Source: Collinsella sp. (GTDB lineage: Bacteria; Actinomycetota; Coriobacteriia; Coriobacteriales; Coriobacteriaceae). From it: a stretch of 64,000 nucleotides of DNA. A program made the position numbers and the translations under genes. The stretch spans positions 62,001 to 126,000 of the forward strand of contig JAHYYI010000003.1 of assembly GCA_019425045.1 (NCBI GenBank). Reading direction: 5' to 3'. A model generated the notes under the pieces. The model did no database searches, was not told the origin of the DNA, and saw only the letters and a list, made by a program, of their open reading frames with translations. This document shows, piece after piece, positions 23,381 through 32,082 of this stretch. The first letter of the stretch is position 1, and each line of letters starts with the position of its first letter.

Positions 23381-24583
23381 ATGGACGCCAAGTTTACCGA
23401 GCTCGTCGAGCAGCTGAACGGCCTCGATTTTAAGGGCATGTACGGCAGCGACTTCCTGCACACCTGGGATAAGACCACCGATGAGCTCAAGGCGCTCTAC
23501 ATCGTCGCCGACGCCCTGCGCGAGCTGCGCGAGAACAACGTTTCGTCCAAGATCTTCGATTCGGGTCTGGCCGTCTCCCTGTTCCGTGACAACTCCACCC
23601 GTACGCGCTTCTCCTTCTCTAAGGCAGCCAACCTGCTCGGCCTTGAGCTGCAGGACCTGGACGAGAAGAAGTCCCAGATCGCTCACGGCGAGACCGTCCG
23701 CGAGACCGCTACCATGATTTCCTTCATGGCCGACGTCATCGGCATCCGCGACGACATGTACATCGGCAAGGGCGACGCCTACATGGCCGAGGTCTCCGAG
23801 TCTGTCCAGCAGGCCTACGAGGACGGCGTTCTGGATCACCGTCCCACGCTCATCTCCCTGCAGTCCGACTCCGATCACCCAACGCAGTCCTCTGCCGACA
23901 TGCTCTACCTCATCAACGAGTTTGGCGGCCTCGAGAACCTCAAGGGCAAGAAGGTTGCTGTCACCTGGGCCTACTCGCCCTCTTACGGCAAGCCGCTGTC
24001 CTGCCCGCAGTCGCTGATCAGCCTGCTGCCCCGTTTTGGCATGGACGTCACCCTGGCCCACCCCGAGGGCTACGACCTCATGCCCGAGGTCGTCGAGCGC
24101 GCCAAGGGCTATGCCGCCGAGTCCGGCACCACCTTTAAGCAGGTCAACACCATGGCCGAGGCCTTCGAGGGCGCCGACATCGTGATCCCCAAGAGCTGGG
24201 CTCCGTTTGCCGCCATGGAGAAGCGCACCAACCTGTACGCCGAGGGCGACGATGCCGGCATCGCTGCGCTCGAGAAGGAGCTGCTCGCTCAGAACGCTAC
24301 GCATCAGGACTGGTGCTCCACGACCGAGCTCATGGAGAAGACCGCCAACGGCCAGGACACCATCTTTATGCATCCGCTGCCCGCCGACATCTCCGGTGTC
24401 TCCTGCGAGCACGGCGAGGTCAACGCCGACGTCTTCGACATGCACCGTGTGGGCATGTACAAGGAGGCCAGCTACAAGCCGTACGCCATCGCAGCCATGA
24501 TGTTCCTGCAGAAGGTTGCCGATCCCGCCACTACCCTCAAGGCCCTCGACGAGCGCAACACCGCCCGTTGGTTCCAGGCCTAA
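23381..24583 (+). CDS. ygeW: YgeW, knotted carbamoyltransferase
   Basis: 400 aa, aspartate/ornithine carbamoyltransferase superfamily. The carbamoyl-phosphate site is visible as FRDNSTRTRFSF, followed by the knotted-fold region VTWAYSPSYGKPLSCPQSL and MHPLPADISG. The start is ATG 23381 with GGAAAGGA; the open frame upstream is the repeat-containing spacer. In the E. coli-type cluster YgeW would act with a ureide or diaminopropionate-derived product and could harvest carbamoyl phosphate, feeding ATP through a carbamate kinase not seen here. It ends 24 bp before a strong terminator. Confidence 0.92.
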   Translation: MDAKFTELVEQLNGLDFKGMYGSDFLHTWDKTTDELKALYIVADALRELRENNVSSKIFDSGLAVSLFRDNSTRTRFSFSKAANLLGLELQDLDEKKSQIAHGETVRETATMISFMADVIGIRDDMYIGKGDAYMAEVSESVQQAYEDGVLDHRPTLISLQSDSDHPTQSSADMLYLINEFGGLENLKGKKVAVTWAYSPSYGKPLSCPQSLISLLPRFGMDVTLAHPEGYDLMPEVVERAKGYAAESGTTFKQVNTMAEAFEGADIVIPKSWAPFAAMEKRTNLYAEGDDAGIAALEKELLAQNATHQDWCSTTELMEKTANGQDTIFMHPLPADISGVSCEHGEVNADVFDMHRVGMYKEASYKPYAIAAMMFLQKVADPATTLKALDERNTARWFQA

Positions 24584-24606
24584 AGCCGGGTTGAGGTAAG
24601 CCATGT

Positions 24607-24646
24607 AAAGGGGGCGCTCTGCCAACCGGCGGGGTGCCCCCTTTTT
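24607..24646 (+). terminator. Rho-independent terminator after ygeW
   Basis: AAAGGGGGC (24607-24615) pairs with GCCCCCTTT (24636-24644), followed by further T. It separates the ygeW transcript from the downstream mocA-hyuA unit. Confidence 0.8.
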
Positions 24647-24734
24647 GCATCGTGGGCGTGCGGGATAAGCGCTTTCGATGTAGATGCCCCGCGACGCGAG
24701 TTATGGGTACGATGGTTTCAGGGGAGGTATCGCC

Positions 24735-25349
24735 ATGAAACTTGGTTGCGTCATTATGGCTTCGGGCGAGGGCAAGCGGTTTGGCTCTAACAAGATGCTT
24801 GCCGATATCTATGGCGAGCCGCTGATTGCCCGGACCATCGATTCGGTTCTCCGGGGCTTTGACGTTGTGGTTTCGACGCGTTGGCCCGAGGTCGCTCAGA
24901 TTTGCGAGGACAAGCATTGCCCGTGTGTGCTGCACGATGGCGAGCTGCGCAGCGAAAGCGTCCGTGCGGGCCTTTCGTGGGGAGTCGAACGCAACTGGAA
25001 AGGTTGCCTCTTTTTGCCGGGCGACCAGCCGCTTGTGAGCGCGGATTCTTTTGAGGCCATGGTTCGCGCGTTTGACGAGCATGGTCGCAATCATCCGGTG
25101 CGCTTGGCGTGTCATGGTGAGCCTTCGAGCCCGGTGCTCTTTCCTAGGCAGCTGTTCCCTTCGCTCATGCTTCTCGAGGGCAAGGACGGTGGCGGGTCGA
25201 TTCTCAAGGGCCGCACCGACGTTGCGTTGGTCGATGCGCGTGCTTACGAACTGTGGGATGTCGATACCGCCAAGGGACAGCGACGCATAACGGAGCATAT
25301 CGCCGCCTGCTCGTATTTTGATCGCGTGGCCAACTGCATCAATCAATAA
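24735..25349 (+). CDS. MocA-like molybdenum-cofactor nucleotidyltransferase
   Basis: 204 aa MobA-like NTP-transferase fold. The nucleotide-binding start is IMASGEGKRFGSNKML, followed by LRSESVRAGLSW and LPGDQPLVSADSF, where the Asp of GDQP binds the metal. Homologues (MocA, YgfJ) transfer CMP or a related nucleotide to molybdopterin for xanthine-dehydrogenase-type enzymes. The start is ATG 24735 behind GGGGAGG. Only 9 bp separate it from hyuA. It is most likely dedicated to the cofactor of XdhD; whether CTP or GTP is used cannot be told. Confidence 0.82.
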   Translation: MKLGCVIMASGEGKRFGSNKMLADIYGEPLIARTIDSVLRGFDVVVSTRWPEVAQICEDKHCPCVLHDGELRSESVRAGLSWGVERNWKGCLFLPGDQPLVSADSFEAMVRAFDEHGRNHPVRLACHGEPSSPVLFPRQLFPSLMLLEGKDGGGSILKGRTDVALVDARAYELWDVDTAKGQRRITEHIAACSYFDRVANCINQ

Positions 25350-25358
25350 GGAGCAATT

Positions 25359-26726
25359 ATGATCATCATCAAAAACGGTGCGCTCGTGACGCCCCAGGGG
25401 CTTCGCCGCGCCGATCTTGCCATGGAGGGCGACAAGATTGTGCGGATTGCCGCGGCAATCGAGCCGGGCGAGGGCGATACCGTCGAGGACGCCACCGACT
25501 GTTGGGTGTTTCCCGGCTTTATCGACGGCCACACGCACATGCAGTGCTGGACCGGCATGGATTGGACGGCCGATAGCTTTGAGACCGGCACGCGCGCGGC
25601 TGCCTGCGGCGGCACGACGACCATTGTGGACTACGCGACGGCCGATCGCGGCGTGACCATGCCTGATGCCCTGGCCGAGTGGCATCATCGCGCCGACGGC
25701 ACCTGCACGGCAAACTACGCTTTTCATATGGCACTCGCCGAGTGGAACGAGCGCAACCGCGCCGATCTTTCGGCCATGCGCGAGGCGGGCGTGTCGTCGT
25801 TTAAGACCTACTTTGCCTACGACCATCTGCGCCTGGACGATGCCGAGACGCTCGAGGTGCTGGAGGAGCTCAAGCGCGTGGGCGGTATCCTGTGCGTGCA
25901 TTGCGAGAACGGCACGTTGGTCAACGCGCTGCAGAAGCGCGTGTTTGAGCAGGGTATCCACGGGCCCGAGGGCCATGCGCTCAGCCGTCCAGACGTGTGT
26001 GAGGCCGAGGCCGTGAGCCGCCTGCTGTATCTGGCGCACTTGGCCGGGGACGCTCCGGTCAACGTGGTGCACCTTTCGACCAAGCTGGGGCTCGAGGCCA
26101 TTCGCGCTGCCAAAGCGCGCGGGCAGAAGAACATCTATGTCGAGACATGCCCTCAGTATCTGATGCTCGACGACACGTGCTACTTGGAGCAGGGCGAGGA
26201 CGGCTTTGCGGGCGCCAAGTACGTGATGAGTCCGCCGCTGCGCCATGCCGGCGACCGTGCGGCACTGCGCGAGGCGCTTGTGGCCGGCGAGATCGATACG
26301 ATTGCGACCGACCACTGTAGCTTTAACCTGCACGGGCAAAAGGACCGCGGGCGCGACGACTTCCGCGCGATTCCCAACGGCGGACCCGGCGTGGAGCATC
26401 GTCCCGTCGCGATCGCTACGAGCTTTGAGGGACAGCTGGGTCCCGAGGATCTGTGCCGCCTGATGAGCGAGAACCCGGCGCGCGTCTTTGGCATGTATCC
26501 GCACAAGGGCTGTCTTGCCGAGGGCGCCGATGCCGACGTGTGCGTGTGGGATCCCAAGGCGCGCTGGACGATTAGCGCCGCGACGCAGCATCAGGCCGTG
26601 GACTACACGCCGCTCGAGGGCTTTGAGGCGCACGGCCGCGCCAAGGCCGTGTTTGTGAACGGCGTACTGGCTGCGCGCGACGGCGAGCCCACCGGAGCCC
26701 AACCCGGCCGCTACGTGCCCCGCTAA
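25359..26726 (+). CDS. hyuA: Dihydropyrimidinase / D-hydantoinase-type cyclic amidohydrolase
   Basis: 455 aa binuclear zinc amidohydrolase. Visible ligands: HxH in DGHTHMQCW, the lysine to be carbamylated in SSFKTYFAYD, His in CVHCENG, His in VVHLSTKLG and Asp in IATDHCSFN. It hydrolyses cyclic ureides such as hydantoins and dihydropyrimidines and would open an imidazolone or allantoin-like ring in urate breakdown. It is second gene of the unit with the MocA homologue and converges with yqeC (8 bp between stop codons). Confidence 0.92.
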   Translation: MIIIKNGALVTPQGLRRADLAMEGDKIVRIAAAIEPGEGDTVEDATDCWVFPGFIDGHTHMQCWTGMDWTADSFETGTRAAACGGTTTIVDYATADRGVTMPDALAEWHHRADGTCTANYAFHMALAEWNERNRADLSAMREAGVSSFKTYFAYDHLRLDDAETLEVLEELKRVGGILCVHCENGTLVNALQKRVFEQGIHGPEGHALSRPDVCEAEAVSRLLYLAHLAGDAPVNVVHLSTKLGLEAIRAAKARGQKNIYVETCPQYLMLDDTCYLEQGEDGFAGAKYVMSPPLRHAGDRAALREALVAGEIDTIATDHCSFNLHGQKDRGRDDFRAIPNGGPGVEHRPVAIATSFEGQLGPEDLCRLMSENPARVFGMYPHKGCLAEGADADVCVWDPKARWTISAATQHQAVDYTPLEGFEAHGRAKAVFVNGVLAARDGEPTGAQPGRYVPR

Positions 26727-26734
26727 TAGGAGGG

Positions 26735-27472
26735 CTACCGCTGGAGGCTGCTGGCGATGAGGGGGCGGTCGAGGGCTGCCTCAAAGCGATCTGCCATGGC
26801 CGGGTCGCTGAGCGTGTCGACTTGGTTGAGCATGATGCGGGCATTGTCGAGGTTCAACATCTGCAGCTCGGCATTGAGCACCATGGCGACGCGCTCTGGG
26901 GTGGCAGCGTCGGTGGGCTCGCAGCCGCAGCGCTCGCAGAAGAGCTCGGGGCGGTGGACAACCTTGGCGACGGGCTTGCCCAGCCCTGAGGCGCCGACGA
27001 CCCAGACAACGTTTGCCGTGGCGGCGGGAATTACCGGCTCCCAGGCGGCATGCGCCTTGAGCGGGAGTCGCTTGCTGCCATCTGCCTCGGCCAACACATA
27101 GTCAAAGCGCTGCGCCAGCTGGTCGAGCGGCTCAGCGGGGGCGGAGAGCTTGCCTGTCTCCGGGTCCAAGACGCCTGCCTGGCAGATGCTTCCGCGCACA
27201 AGGCCCGCGCAGGCCTCGCAGGTGCAGCCGGGGGCATGCGCGGCACCCGGCTTCCAAGGCGCGGCATCCAGGCGACGGTTTGACCCGTCCCACGGCACGC
27301 CGGCGACGGGAAACATGTGCGTGGCGGTGCAGAGGAGCACGCGGCCGCCAGCGCGCATGAGCTCGAGACCCAGCGTCTTTAGCAAGGTCGACTTACCGCC
27401 ACTGCCGATAATTGCGGTAATGCCCGGCTCGATCCTGAGCGCCGAGGCAAGATTGCCGCTAACCGTTTCCAT
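26735..27472 (-). CDS. yqeC: YqeC, selenium-dependent hydroxylase accessory protein
   Basis: 245 aa. It has a P-loop-like start (IIGSGGKSTLLKTL, residues about 19-32), a middle VLAEADGSKRLPLKAH segment and VVWVVGASGLGKP, all typical of the YqeC family. YqeC accompanies YqeB and XdhC in organisms with selenium-dependent molybdenum hydroxylases and is thought to take part in loading the labile selenium cofactor. It is transcribed divergently from yqeB across a 102-bp promoter region. Confidence 0.88.
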   Translation of the reverse strand: METVSGNLASALRIEPGITAIIGSGGKSTLLKTLGLELMRAGGRVLLCTATHMFPVAGVPWDGSNRRLDAAPWKPGAAHAPGCTCEACAGLVRGSICQAGVLDPETGKLSAPAEPLDQLAQRFDYVLAEADGSKRLPLKAHAAWEPVIPAATANVVWVVGASGLGKPVAKVVHRPELFCERCGCEPTDAATPERVAMVLNAELQMLNLDNARIMLNQVDTLSDPAMADRFEAALDRPLIASSLQR

Positions 27473-27485
27473 TTGTTCACCGCCG

Positions 27486-27536
27486 TATAATACTGTGATA
27501 ATAAATAATCATCAGAGTAGCGGTCGAACCGCTTTT
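27486..27536. promoter_or_regulatory. Divergent yqeC/yqeB promoter region with small attenuator-like hairpin
   Basis: A good -10 box TATAAT lies at 27486-27491 reading toward yqeB, and the AT-rich stretch after it offers TATTAT reading toward yqeC. Downstream AGCGGT (27519-27524) and ACCGCT (27528-27533) form a 3-nt-loop hairpin followed by TTTT, a possible weak terminator in the yqeB leader. Confidence 0.4.
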
Positions 27537-27574
27537 GCTCTGCTCAAACCGTAGCACAGGGAGGTGCCCCGGGA

Positions 27575-28369
27575 ATGCTCGTTTATGTTCGCGGCGCCGG
27601 CGATATCGCCACGGGCGTCGCCGCTCGCTTGGTGCGCGCCGGCGTGTCGGTCGTTATGGCCGATATCGCGGTTCCCACGTGCATCCGTCGCACAATCAGT
27701 TTTTGCGAGGCCATTCGCCTGGGCGAGGTCCAGGTCGAGGGCATTCGCGCTCGCTTGGCGCAGACGCCAGCTGAGGCGCTTGCGATTGCCGAGGCTGGAG
27801 ATGTCGCCGTTGTGGTGGACCCCCAGGCCAAGATGCTCGGCGAGCTGAAACCCGCTGCCGTGGTCGACGCGATTTTGGCCAAGCGCAATCTAGGTACCAC
27901 GCGCGACATGGCGCCTGCCGTCATCGCCGTGGGGCCGGGCTTTACCGCGCCGGTTGACTGCGACGCCGTGGTCGAGACCATGCGCGGGCATTTTCTCGGC
28001 CGTGTCATTACCCAAGGTTCGCCCCAGCCCAACACAGGCGTGCCGGGCATTATCGCCGGCTATGGCAAGGAGCGCGTTATCCACAGCCCCGCCGCCGGTG
28101 TGTTTCGGTCCGACAGCGCGATCGGCGACATCGTGAGCGCCGGCGACGTGATCGGGTATGCGGGTGATACTCCCATGGTCACGCAGATCGATGGCTGTCT
28201 GCGCGGGCTTTTGGCCGACGGTGTTCAGGTGACCGAGGGCTTTAAATGTGCCGACGTCGACCCGCGCGGCGATGCCAGCTATATCAACTACATTTCGGAC
28301 AAGGCGACGTCGGTCGGCGGCGGCGTGCTCGAAGCACTCGCTATGCTCACCGGTGTCTTTAGAGGATAG
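27575..28369 (+). CDS. yqeB: YqeB, selenium-dependent molybdenum hydroxylase maturation protein
   Basis: 264 aa of the EF2563/YqeB family. It has an N-terminal Rossmann-like start (VRGAGDIATGVAARLVRAG), a VVVDPQAKMLGEL segment, and a conserved QGSPQPNTGVPGIIAGY stretch. It is a genomic marker for the labile-selenium molybdenum hydroxylases. Only 9 bp separate it from the XdhC-type gene, so the two are co-transcribed and serve XdhD maturation. The start is ATG 27575 behind GGGAGG. Confidence 0.9.
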   Translation: MLVYVRGAGDIATGVAARLVRAGVSVVMADIAVPTCIRRTISFCEAIRLGEVQVEGIRARLAQTPAEALAIAEAGDVAVVVDPQAKMLGELKPAAVVDAILAKRNLGTTRDMAPAVIAVGPGFTAPVDCDAVVETMRGHFLGRVITQGSPQPNTGVPGIIAGYGKERVIHSPAAGVFRSDSAIGDIVSAGDVIGYAGDTPMVTQIDGCLRGLLADGVQVTEGFKCADVDPRGDASYINYISDKATSVGGGVLEALAMLTGVFRG

Positions 28370-28378
28370 AAGGCAGCA

Positions 28379-29422
28379 ATGGAAAAGCTCGATGTTGTGA
28401 ATGCGGCGCTTGCCGCCTTGCGTGCTGGTGAGACGTGCGAACTGGTGGTAGTGGCCGGCACAGCGGGGTCGTCGCCGCGTGGCGTGGGCGCCTGGATGGC
28501 CGTTTTTGCCGACGGTAGCCAAGTGGGCACCATCGGCGGCGGCAAGATCGAGCTCTTTGCGCTGGGCGAGGCCCGCGAGCTGCTGGCCGGGGGTCAATCG
28601 CGTCTGGTCCGCTACACCATGGGCGGCGAGAACTCCGATACCGGCATGATCTGCGGCGGAGCCATCTGCCTGTGCTATCTGCACCTGGACGCGACCGAGG
28701 CGCCGTTGTTCCAGGAGATTGCCGATGTGCTGGCATATCGCCGCATCGGCGACTTCGTCATTGACTTTGAGCCGTTTATCGCAAGCGCGCTCGAGGGCGA
28801 TGTGGCCGAGTGCCATGGCGAGGAATCGCGCCGCACCATTGCGGGCTGCCCCGGGCTTTCGCTGGCGGAAGAGGGGAGCAGCGTCACCTACACCAACGCC
28901 GCCTCCGAGATTCCTCCCGCGCACATCGAGACGCTCTGCCCCGAGGGCCTGACCTATATCTTTGGCTGCGGACACGTGGGTGCTGCGACGGCGCGGGTGC
29001 TCACGGCGGCGGGCTTTGCCGTCGTGGCTTGCGACGACCGCCCCGGCACGTTGACGCCCGAATGGGTGCCCGGTGTCTACGACCGTCGTCTGGTCGACTA
29101 CAAGAACCTGAGCAAGCAGTGCCCCATCGGCCCGCGCGACCTGGTGGTCGTCGCCACGGCGGGTCACAAGTCCGATATCGACGTGGTGATTCAGGCCATG
29201 CGCGCCAAGCCAGCCTATCTGGGCTGCTTGGGTTCGCGCCGTAAGACGGCCTTTGTGCGCGCCCGCCTGGAGCAGGAGGGCTTTACGCAGGACCAGATCG
29301 ACGGGCTGCACCTGCCGATCGGCGTTGCCATCGAGGCCGAGGATCCCGAGGAGATTGCCATCTCCATCGCTGCCGAGATGATCCACCTGCGCCGCACCAA
29401 GCTCGTCCCCCGCAAGCGCTAG
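28379..29422 (+). CDS. XdhC/CoxI-family molybdenum-cofactor sulfuration or insertion factor
   Basis: 347 aa. The N-terminal XdhC domain (about 5-75) has TAGSSPRGVGAWM and GTIGGGKIE. The C-terminal Rossmann domain (about 190-340) has YIFGCGHVGAATARVL, followed by DDRPGTLTPEW and the LGCLGSRRK segment. XdhC proteins bind molybdopterin and deliver a sulfurated (or here perhaps selenated) cofactor to xanthine-dehydrogenase-type enzymes. It lies directly after yqeB and before a palindromic repeat. Confidence 0.88.
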   Translation: MEKLDVVNAALAALRAGETCELVVVAGTAGSSPRGVGAWMAVFADGSQVGTIGGGKIELFALGEARELLAGGQSRLVRYTMGGENSDTGMICGGAICLCYLHLDATEAPLFQEIADVLAYRRIGDFVIDFEPFIASALEGDVAECHGEESRRTIAGCPGLSLAEEGSSVTYTNAASEIPPAHIETLCPEGLTYIFGCGHVGAATARVLTAAGFAVVACDDRPGTLTPEWVPGVYDRRLVDYKNLSKQCPIGPRDLVVVATAGHKSDIDVVIQAMRAKPAYLGCLGSRRKTAFVRARLEQEGFTQDQIDGLHLPIGVAIEAEDPEEIAISIAAEMIHLRRTKLVPRKR

Positions 29423-29429
29423 TCGCATC

Positions 29430-29507
29430 CCCATATATGAGTTGCGGTGAAATAGTTCCTAGATAAGCCTGCCGGGCGGTCAGCCAGGAACTATTTCACC
29501 GCAACTG
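29430..29507. repeat. Variable-stem hairpin repeat, copy 1
   Basis: It begins CCCATATATGAGTTGCGGTG and folds into a perfect 20-bp stem: arms GTTGCGGTGAAATAGTTCCT (29441-29460) and its exact complement (29486-29505), loop 25 nt. Copy 2 at 30942-31018 shares the outer part but has a different inner stem. It lies just after the XdhC-type gene and may act as a bidirectional terminator or a REP-like mobile palindrome. Confidence 0.75.
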
Positions 29508-29623
29508 CTGTTTGACCCCGGGGGATGCAGGATCGCGGGTCAAAATGCTACCTGTGCCATATGCCCTATAATGTCCGCTCGTTGAGCGGCATGGGGCCGC
29601 TGCCTAGAGTATGGGAGGCGCAA

Positions 29624-30952
29624 ATGGCGGAGTCGGCAGCAGGGGGCGCCCTGTTCGAGCGTACGGGAAAAGTTTCGTTTGTGCAGGTATTGCCCCATGC
29701 ACTGCAGCATGTGCTGGCGGCATTCGCGGGTATCGTCACGCCCGCCATCATCATCGCGTCGGTCTGCGGCTTTACCCCTCAGGAGGAGGCCGCTGTCATC
29801 CAGGCGTCGCTCGTCCTCTCGGCGCTTGACATTTTCCTTCAACAGTTTCCCATAAAAGGTGTTGTCGGTTCGGGCTTGCCCATTGTGATGGGTGCGAGCT
29901 TTACCTTCGTGCCGGCGCTCAAGGCAGTCGGGCTTGAGCTTGGTTTTGAGGCCGTGCTGGGCGCCCAGGTAATCGGCGGCGCGCTCGTCGTGCTCTTCGG
30001 CTTGCTGTTTAGGCGCGTAAGCTTTCTCTTTCCGGCCCCGGTGCTCGGCACCGTCATCTTTGTCATTGGCCTGTCGCTATGCCCAGTGGCAGTTGCCTCC
30101 ATGGCGGGCGGGGAGAGCGCGGCGGATTTTGGCAGTGTCACCAACTGGGCCGTCGCACTTGTGACGTTCGTTGTCACCTTTATGGCTGGCAACTACGGCA
30201 AGGGCGCGCTTAGGCTGGGCAGCATCCTGGCTGGTATCTGCGCGGGCTTTGTTTTGGCTGCGGTGTTGGGCATGGTCGATTTCTCGGCCATCGCGACCGC
30301 CAGCTGGTTCGCCCCGCCGGCACTTGGCGCCCATCGTCTGGTGTTCGATCCGGCAGCGTGTGCCGTGGTAGGCGTCGTCGCCATCGTGAACGCCGTGCAG
30401 GTTATGGGAGAGTTTGCCGCCGTGTCCTCTGCTGCGCTCGATACCCCCGCGACCGATAGTCAGATCTCGGGCGGATTGATTGCCAATGGCCTCGTCGGTA
30501 TGCTCTCGGGCTTTTTGGGCGGCGTCCCCACGGCAACCTTTGGCCAGAATGTGGGCATTATCGCCGAGAACAAGGTCGTCAACCGCATGGTCTTTACGCT
30601 TGCCGCCGCCATCTTGCTCATCGCGGGCCTGCTGCCCAAGTGCGCGGCAGTGCTCACGTCCATTCCGCAGCCGGTAATCGGCGGCGCCACCATTGGCGTG
30701 TTCGCGACCATCGGCATGAACGGTGTGGTCATGTTTGCCCGCCACGGCCTGTCTCAGCGCGATACCACGCTCATGGGTCTCTCTATCGCCTTTGGCACGG
30801 GTATCGAGCACACGGCCGGCGCGCTTGCTGGCGCTGGATTCCCCGCATGGGTCGGCACCGTCTTTGGCGGATCCTCGATTGCCGTCGCCGCGCTCGTCGC
30901 CGTCGTCCTCAACCTGGTCCTGCCTCGCCAAAAAATAACGCCCCATATATGA
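29624..30952 (+). CDS. Second NCS2-family nucleobase permease
   Basis: 442 aa membrane permease, paralogous to the one at 253-1647. It has the Gln-His pair (HALQHVLAAFAGIVTP) in TM1 and GQNVGIIAENK in TM10, again with Asn where the NCS2 signature has Thr. The start is ATG 29624 behind GGGAGG; the frame further upstream is not convincing. Two permeases bracketing the locus could serve different purines, such as urate and xanthine or hypoxanthine. The last codons (Pro-His-Ile-stop) are supplied by the hairpin repeat copy 2, suggesting that repeat inserted at the gene end. Confidence 0.9.
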   Translation: MAESAAGGALFERTGKVSFVQVLPHALQHVLAAFAGIVTPAIIIASVCGFTPQEEAAVIQASLVLSALDIFLQQFPIKGVVGSGLPIVMGASFTFVPALKAVGLELGFEAVLGAQVIGGALVVLFGLLFRRVSFLFPAPVLGTVIFVIGLSLCPVAVASMAGGESAADFGSVTNWAVALVTFVVTFMAGNYGKGALRLGSILAGICAGFVLAAVLGMVDFSAIATASWFAPPALGAHRLVFDPAACAVVGVVAIVNAVQVMGEFAAVSSAALDTPATDSQISGGLIANGLVGMLSGFLGGVPTATFGQNVGIIAENKVVNRMVFTLAAAILLIAGLLPKCAAVLTSIPQPVIGGATIGVFATIGMNGVVMFARHGLSQRDTTLMGLSIAFGTGIEHTAGALAGAGFPAWVGTVFGGSSIAVAALVAVVLNLVLPRQKITPHI

Positions 30953-31018
30953 GTTGCGGTGTAATACGGACTGTTTAAGCTTGTTAAGCCATCAAACAGT
31001 CTCTATTTCACCGCAATT
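30942..31018. repeat. Variable-stem hairpin repeat, copy 2
   Basis: It shares CCCATATATGAGTTGCGGTG with copy 1 and the right-hand TATTTCACCGCAA (31004-31016). The inner stem is different in sequence but still paired: GACTGTTT (30969-30976) with AAACAGTC (30994-31001). This is compensatory change, as expected for a selected hairpin. It overlaps the stop codon of the second permease. Confidence 0.75.
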
Positions 31019-31093
31019 GCCATTTTCCTCCGTCCTCTAGGGATCAATTTGTGCGGGGGAGTTGTGGAGTTGTGCAGGCAGACGAGGTTTTTC

Positions 31094-31122
31094 TGGAAAT
31101 ACGCTCTCGATGCGCGTATAGT
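31094..31122 (+). promoter_or_regulatory. Candidate promoter upstream of rplE
   Basis: A -10 box TATAGT (31117-31122) has a weak -35 (TGGAAA, 31094-31099) at 17 bp spacing, about 138 bp before the rplE start. Because the ribosomal cluster begins at rplE here, a promoter in this 307-bp gap (30953-31259) is required. No other feature was seen in the gap apart from the hairpin repeat and a short CCGA/TCGG stem near 31124. Confidence 0.4.
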
Positions 31123-31259
31123 ACCGATTGTTTTGTCGGCTCCTGCTGCGTCGAGTCCAAACCGCGAAATGCCATGAGCGGCGCGGATGCAGCCAGGAGG
31201 CACGAGGACAACCCATCGTGGCCACGCCCCGTGCTTAAAACCCCAAGAAGGAGTGAACA

Positions 31260-31817
31260 ATGGCAGAAGAGAAGTATGTGCCGCGTCTGAAGACCAAGTA
31301 CAACAACGAGGTCAAGCAGCAGCTTCAGGACAAGTTCCAGTACGAGAACGTCATGATGATCCCCAAGTTTGAGAAGATCGTCGTGAACATGGGTGTCGGC
31401 GAGGCCGCTACCGATTCCAAGGCCATCGACGGTGCCGTGCGCGACCTGCGCGCCATCACCGGCCAGCAGCCGATGATCACCCGTGCCCGCAAGTCCATCG
31501 CTACCTTCCGCCTGCGCGCTGGTATGCCGATCGGCTGCAAGGTTACCCTGCGTGGCGACCGTATGTGGGAGTTCTTCGATCGTCTGACCTCCGTCGCGAT
31601 CCCCCGTATCCGCGACTTCCGCGGCATCTCCGCCAAGAGCTTCGACGGCCGTGGTAACTTCTCCATGGGCGTTACCGAGCAGCTCATCTTCCCCGAGATC
31701 GACTTCGACTCCGTCGATCACCAGCGTGGTATGGACATCACTTTCGTGACCACCGCCAACACCGATGAGGAGGCCAAGGCCCTTCTGGACGCCTTCGGTT
31801 TCCCGTTCAAGAAATAG
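31260..31817 (+). CDS. rplE: 50S ribosomal protein L5
   Basis: 185 aa, binds 5S rRNA in the central protuberance. The family core is plain: KIVVNMGVGEA near residue 40, TRARKSIATFRLR, and the IPRIRDFRG segment. The start is ATG 31260 behind AAGGAG. In most bacteria rplN and rplX precede it; here it is the first gene of the cluster. Confidence 0.98.
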   Translation: MAEEKYVPRLKTKYNNEVKQQLQDKFQYENVMMIPKFEKIVVNMGVGEAATDSKAIDGAVRDLRAITGQQPMITRARKSIATFRLRAGMPIGCKVTLRGDRMWEFFDRLTSVAIPRIRDFRGISAKSFDGRGNFSMGVTEQLIFPEIDFDSVDHQRGMDITFVTTANTDEEAKALLDAFGFPFKK

Positions 31818-31896
31818 GTTCACCTGCCCTATAAGCGCCGTTCCCACAAGGGGGCGGCGCTTGGGGCGAACAATACTCTATGTGAGGAGGATATAA

Positions 31897-32082
31897 GTGG
31901 CTAAGACATCGATGATCGTCAAGTGCAATCGCAAGCAGAAGTTCTCTACTCGTGAGTACACGCGCTGCCAGCGCTGCGGCCGTCCGCACTCTGTGTACCG
32001 CAAGTTCGGCCTGTGCCGTGTCTGCTTCCGCGAGCTTGCACTCAAGGGCGAGCTTCCCGGCGTTAAGAAGGCCAGCTGGTAA
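31897..32082 (+). CDS. rpsN: 30S ribosomal protein S14, zinc-binding type
   Basis: 61 aa with a GTG start at 31897 behind GAGGAGG. Two CxxC pairs (CQRCGRPH and CRVCFRE) show this is the short zinc-dependent S14. It assembles in the head of the 30S subunit. It lies between rplE and rpsH as in spc operons. Confidence 0.97.
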   Translation: MAKTSMIVKCNRKQKFSTREYTRCQRCGRPHSVYRKFGLCRVCFRELALKGELPGVKKASW

